From Myxococcota bacterium (GTDB taxonomy: Bacteria > Myxococcota_A > UBA9160 > PR03), in the NCBI GenBank assembly GCA_030066475.1, contig JASJBO010000301.1, positions 1-8,895 on the forward strand: a stretch of 8,895 nucleotides of DNA, given 5' to 3'. The notes under the pieces were generated by a model. That model did no database searches. It saw nothing but the letters and a program-made list of their open reading frames with translations, and was not told the DNA's origin. The translations under genes and the position numbers were made by a program. This document shows, in pieces, positions 7,234 through 8,895 of this stretch; positions within the stretch are counted from its first letter, which is position 1, and every line of letters begins with the position of its first letter.

Positions 7234-7283
7234 CCGCCCCGTTCGCCCCCCCCTGCGGTGTTAGCATGGAGTCCCTTCTGCGC

Positions 7284-7288
7284 GGAGG
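7284..7288 (+). promoter_or_regulatory. Shine-Dalgarno sequence deciding the secreted-protein start
   Basis: GGAGG, 7 bases before the ATG at 7296. It favours 7296 over the in-frame ATG at 7266, which has no such sequence. A further ATG at 7302 is a possible alternative. A weak TAGCAT (7262-7267) could serve as a -10 element upstream. Confidence 0.6.
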
Positions 7289-7295
7289 ACGAAGG

Positions 7296-8513
7296 ATGCG
7301 GATGTGGCTGCGAGGCGCGCTGGTCGTGGGGATCCTGCTGTCCCGGTCGTGGGCTCTCGCGGCGCCCCCACCACACGTCGCGTATCAGGGCCTGCTGCTC
7401 GACGAGCAGGGGATCGCGCTATCGGGTTCCGTCGACATCGAAGTCGAGATCTACGACGCCGCCGTCGGGGGATCGGCGCTCTACGAGGAGAGACACCCCG
7501 GCGTCGAGGTGAGCCAGGGGGTCTTCGGGATCGAGCTCGGCGGCGGGGCGGAGCAATCCCCTCCGGGCGGATTCTCGGCTGCGCTCTTCACGGCGCCGGG
7601 CGAGCGCTGGCTCCAGGTCACCGTGGACGGCGAGCGCCTCGCGCCGCGCCAGCAGCTCCTGTCCGTACCGTACGCGCTCGGCGGCGCCGACGGACCCGAG
7701 AGCCTGGGCGCGCGCGTCGCCGAGCTGGAGGCAGTCGTCCGCGGCGAGTGGATCGAGCGCGACTTCTCGACACCGGGCGCACCCAACAGCGAGTGCAGCG
7801 GCGGCCGATTCGTGCGCAAGAGCGCGTTCGGCGGCGACCTGTGGGTCGGCGCCGAGCTGTGCGACCCGTTCCGCTACAAGCTCTTCCTGTCGCGGCGCTT
7901 CGACGGGAGCTACCGCGAGATCGGCGACCAGGCCGGAACGGGGCAGGACCACTGCGAGTTCATCGGCGCGCCGGATGGTCAGACCCGGTCCTGGGTGGCC
8001 GGGCTCACCGATCCGGTCTTCTTCCGGAGGCAGCGAGGCGAGGAGGCGATCCTCAGCACCCCGCCGGCGAACGTCTTCGCACCCGCGTCGTACGTCTGCG
8101 GGGTCGGAATTCCCCTGGATCCGTTCGAAGACATCGGCATCGGCGTCTTCGTGCCGTTCGACTTCCCGGTGCAAGGCCCGGTGTCGACGGACTGCACGGG
8201 AGAGCGCTTCGTCGCGCGGAGTGCCTTCGGCAGTCTCTACGTCGGAGCGATCCTGTGCAGCGCAACCGAGTACAAGCTGCTGCTGTCGGACACGCCCTCC
8301 GGCCCCTACCGGGAGATCGCAGACCGGGCTGGGAGCGGACAGGACCACTGCGAGGTGCTCGGCGCGCCCGATGGACCGGTCACGGGAATCAACCAGGGCC
8401 TGTCCCACGTCCTCTACTGGAGATCGAATCGCGGCGAGTCCTTCAGCCTGTCCGCGGCGCCGGGGAACGCCTTGACGCCGGACCGCTATCGGTGCGGCGT
8501 CTCGATTCCGTGA
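7296..8513 (+). CDS. Secreted protein: tail-fibre-like N-terminal domain plus duplicated four-cysteine domain
   Basis: A 405-residue protein of unknown function. Residues 1-22 are a signal peptide (MRMWLRGALVVGILL core, cut likely after ALA at 22). Residues ~27-128 resemble a beta-rich domain often found at the N-terminus of bacterial secreted proteins: HVAYQGLLLDEQG, VEIYDAAVGGSALYEE, GVFGIELG, RWLQVTV, RQQLLSVPYAL. Recognition is from the motif order, not from a search. A short coiled-coil-like stretch (ESLGARVAELEAVV) follows. Residues ~153-273 and ~286-405 are two copies of one domain, each with four cysteines at the same spacing (C167, C189, C220, C268; C300, C321, C352, C400) and a shared YREIxDxAGxGQDHCE core; disulfides are likely. 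It is divergent from the receiver gene, 97 bases apart. It is probably an envelope or extracellular structural or binding protein; no catalytic motif was seen. Confidence 0.85.
   Translation: MRMWLRGALVVGILLSRSWALAAPPPHVAYQGLLLDEQGIALSGSVDIEVEIYDAAVGGSALYEERHPGVEVSQGVFGIELGGGAEQSPPGGFSAALFTAPGERWLQVTVDGERLAPRQQLLSVPYALGGADGPESLGARVAELEAVVRGEWIERDFSTPGAPNSECSGGRFVRKSAFGGDLWVGAELCDPFRYKLFLSRRFDGSYREIGDQAGTGQDHCEFIGAPDGQTRSWVAGLTDPVFFRRQRGEEAILSTPPANVFAPASYVCGVGIPLDPFEDIGIGVFVPFDFPVQGPVSTDCTGERFVARSAFGSLYVGAILCSATEYKLLLSDTPSGPYREIADRAGSGQDHCEVLGAPDGPVTGINQGLSHVLYWRSNRGESFSLSAAPGNALTPDRYRCGVSIP
7752..8510 (+). other. Internal duplication: two copies of an unrecognised Cys4 domain
   Basis: Copy 1 is about 7752-8114 and copy 2 about 8151-8510. 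Cysteine spacings are 22-31-48 residues in copy 1 and 21-31-48 in copy 2. Roughly half of the aligned residues are identical by eye, with the best-kept blocks being RFVxxSAFG, YKLxLS, GxYREI, GQDHCE and GAPDG. The DNA has diverged much more than in the imuB repeat, so the duplication is old and held by selection on protein. Confidence 0.85.
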
Positions 8514-8570
8514 CGGACGCCCGCGTCGTCCGCCGGCGTCCGCGAGCGCGCCCCCGTCGAGGAGACGGGG
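8514..8570 (+). terminator. Two hairpins after the secreted-protein gene
   Basis: Hairpin one starts directly after the stop codon: CGGACGCC (8514-8521) pairs with GGCGTCCG (8535-8542). Hairpin two: CCCCGTC (8552-8558) pairs perfectly with GACGGGG (8564-8570) over a 5-base loop. Neither is followed by a T-run, so they are imperfect intrinsic terminators, but their place between two same-strand genes fits separating the secreted-protein transcript from dnaE2. Confidence 0.35.
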
Positions 8571-8599
8571 TTGACCCGAAGCGAACAAAAAGCGAAAAT
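8571..8599 (+). promoter_or_regulatory. Candidate dnaE2 promoter
   Basis: TTGACC (8571-8576; 5 of 6) and GAAAAT (8594-8599; 4 of 6) are 17 bases apart, the ideal spacing. The stretch 8578-8602 looks like the most AT-rich in the window. GAAAAT ends 8 bases before the GTG at 8608, so the transcript would be leaderless or nearly so. Confidence 0.5.
8583..8597 (+). promoter_or_regulatory. Possible LexA-type operator over the dnaE2 promoter
   Basis: GAAC, seven bases, GAAA. This is one base off the direct-repeat GAAC-N7-GAAC (reverse complement GTTC-N7-GTTC) known as the LexA site of Alphaproteobacteria. It lies between the -35 and -10 hexamers and overlaps the -10, the right place for a repressor. 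dnaE2 genes are commonly SOS-regulated. The site in this lineage is unknown and the match is short. Confidence 0.35.
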
Positions 8600-8607
8600 T
8601 ACCCTCC

Positions 8608-8895
8608 GTGCCCGGTCCCCCCGCTCATCCCCCCGCCCGGGGCTCGCTGGCCCGCGACTACGTGGAGCTGCGCTGCGCCAGCGCCTTCTCGTTCCTCGAG
8701 GCCTCCAGCAACCCCGAGGACCTGATCGACCGAGCCGCCGAGCTCGGCCACGGCACCCTCGCCCTGGCCGACCGCGGCGGCCTCTCCGGCATTCCGCGCT
8801 TCCACCAGGCGGCCCGGGCCGCCGGCGGCGAGGCGAGCGGGGGCGCCCGCGTCCCGGGCGCGGGCGGCCCCCCGCGGCGGGGGGGGGGGGGGGGG
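8608..8895 (+). CDS. dnaE2: Error-prone DNA polymerase DnaE2 (ImuC), N-terminal part, 3' partial
   Basis: The frame opens at GTG 8608 and stays open to the window edge (96 codons), so only the start of a protein of about 1,000 residues is present. Residues 18-73 (YVELRCASAFSFLE, SNPEDLIDRAAELG, LALADRGGLSGIPRFHQAARAAG) match the N-terminal PHP domain of DnaE2-type polymerases. DnaE2 is the C-family catalytic subunit of the ImuA-ImuB-DnaE2 mutasome that copies damaged DNA. The usual LHxHS motif reads LRCAS (21-25) and TDHG reads ADRG (54-57), so several PHP metal ligands are missing. From about residue 74 similarity fades (GARV at 79-82 still fits) and the end is poly-Gly from a G run, probably poor sequence. 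There is no Shine-Dalgarno sequence; the start is set by the nearby promoter and by the short distance to the conserved YVEL block. A GTG at 8662 is too late. Confidence 0.82.
   Translation, partial: MPGPPAHPPARGSLARDYVELRCASAFSFLEASSNPEDLIDRAAELGHGTLALADRGGLSGIPRFHQAARAAGGEASGGARVPGAGGPPRRGGGGG
8879..8895. other. Terminal run of 17 G, probable sequencing artefact
   Basis: The window ends in 17 consecutive G. Just before it, from about 8824, the dnaE2 translation departs from family sequence and the DNA turns into G/C-only stretches. Two-colour short-read chemistry calls G when signal is lost, which fits an unsupported contig edge. Confidence 0.6.

Noticed and set aside
7199..7267. Longer receiver protein starting at ATG 7267
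   Set aside because: The added 23 residues are not part of a REC fold, and the frame would cover the upstream region of the divergent gene.
7304..8725. Alternative + frame across the secreted-protein gene into dnaE2
   Set aside because: Arg-rich shadow frame; the overlapping frame has a signal peptide, an SD and conserved cysteine repeats.

Overview
The window is very GC-rich (about 70% by eye), with dense genes and short intergenic gaps. It looks like a chromosomal fragment from a bacterium of a deltaproteobacterial or Myxococcota-like lineage. That placement is an inference from three things: an ImuB/DnaE2 mutagenesis cassette, a secreted protein with EF-hand (dockerin-like) and thrombospondin type 3-like calcium motifs, and codon use dominated by G or C at third positions. 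No tRNA, rRNA, CRISPR array, transposase or phage gene was found. No stretch longer than about 125 bases lacks a gene.

Layout from left to right. (1) 1-431, + strand: the 3' end of imuB, the catalytically dead Y-family partner of the mutasome. Its linker carries a near-perfect 93-bp-period in-frame DNA duplication. (2) 454-2172, - strand: a two-CBS-domain protein downstream of dinB (DNA polymerase IV), probably one transcription unit. (3) 2235-4079, + strand: a cytosolic M3-family oligoendopeptidase (PepF-like), divergent from dinB. (4) 4094-6706, - strand: a large exported M23 peptidase with N-terminal calcium-binding repeats, preceded on the same strand by a stand-alone receiver-domain protein (6830-7198). 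(5) 7296-8513, + strand: a secreted protein with a tail-fibre-like N-terminal domain and a duplicated four-cysteine domain I do not recognise. (6) 8608-8895, + strand: the 5' end of dnaE2 (imuC). It is truncated by the window edge, where the sequence decays into a 17-base poly-G run that is probably a sequencing artefact.

Taken together, three translesion-synthesis proteins lie on one short stretch: ImuB, Pol IV and DnaE2. Yet imuB and dnaE2, which are often adjacent in imuA-imuB-dnaE2 operons, are about 8.2 kb apart here with unrelated genes between. dnaE2 has its own candidate promoter (TTGACC, 17 bases, GAAAAT) overlapped by a LexA-like GAAC-N7-GAAA site, which would let it be induced by DNA damage independently of imuB.

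A second theme is the translation starts. Genes at the heads of transcription units (dinB, pepF, the receiver gene, dnaE2) lack a Shine-Dalgarno sequence. The first three have a TANNNT hexamer ending 6-8 bases before the start codon, and dnaE2 has GAAAAT at 8 bases, as expected for leaderless mRNAs. The CBS gene, the M23 gene and the secreted protein gene have clear Shine-Dalgarno sequences.
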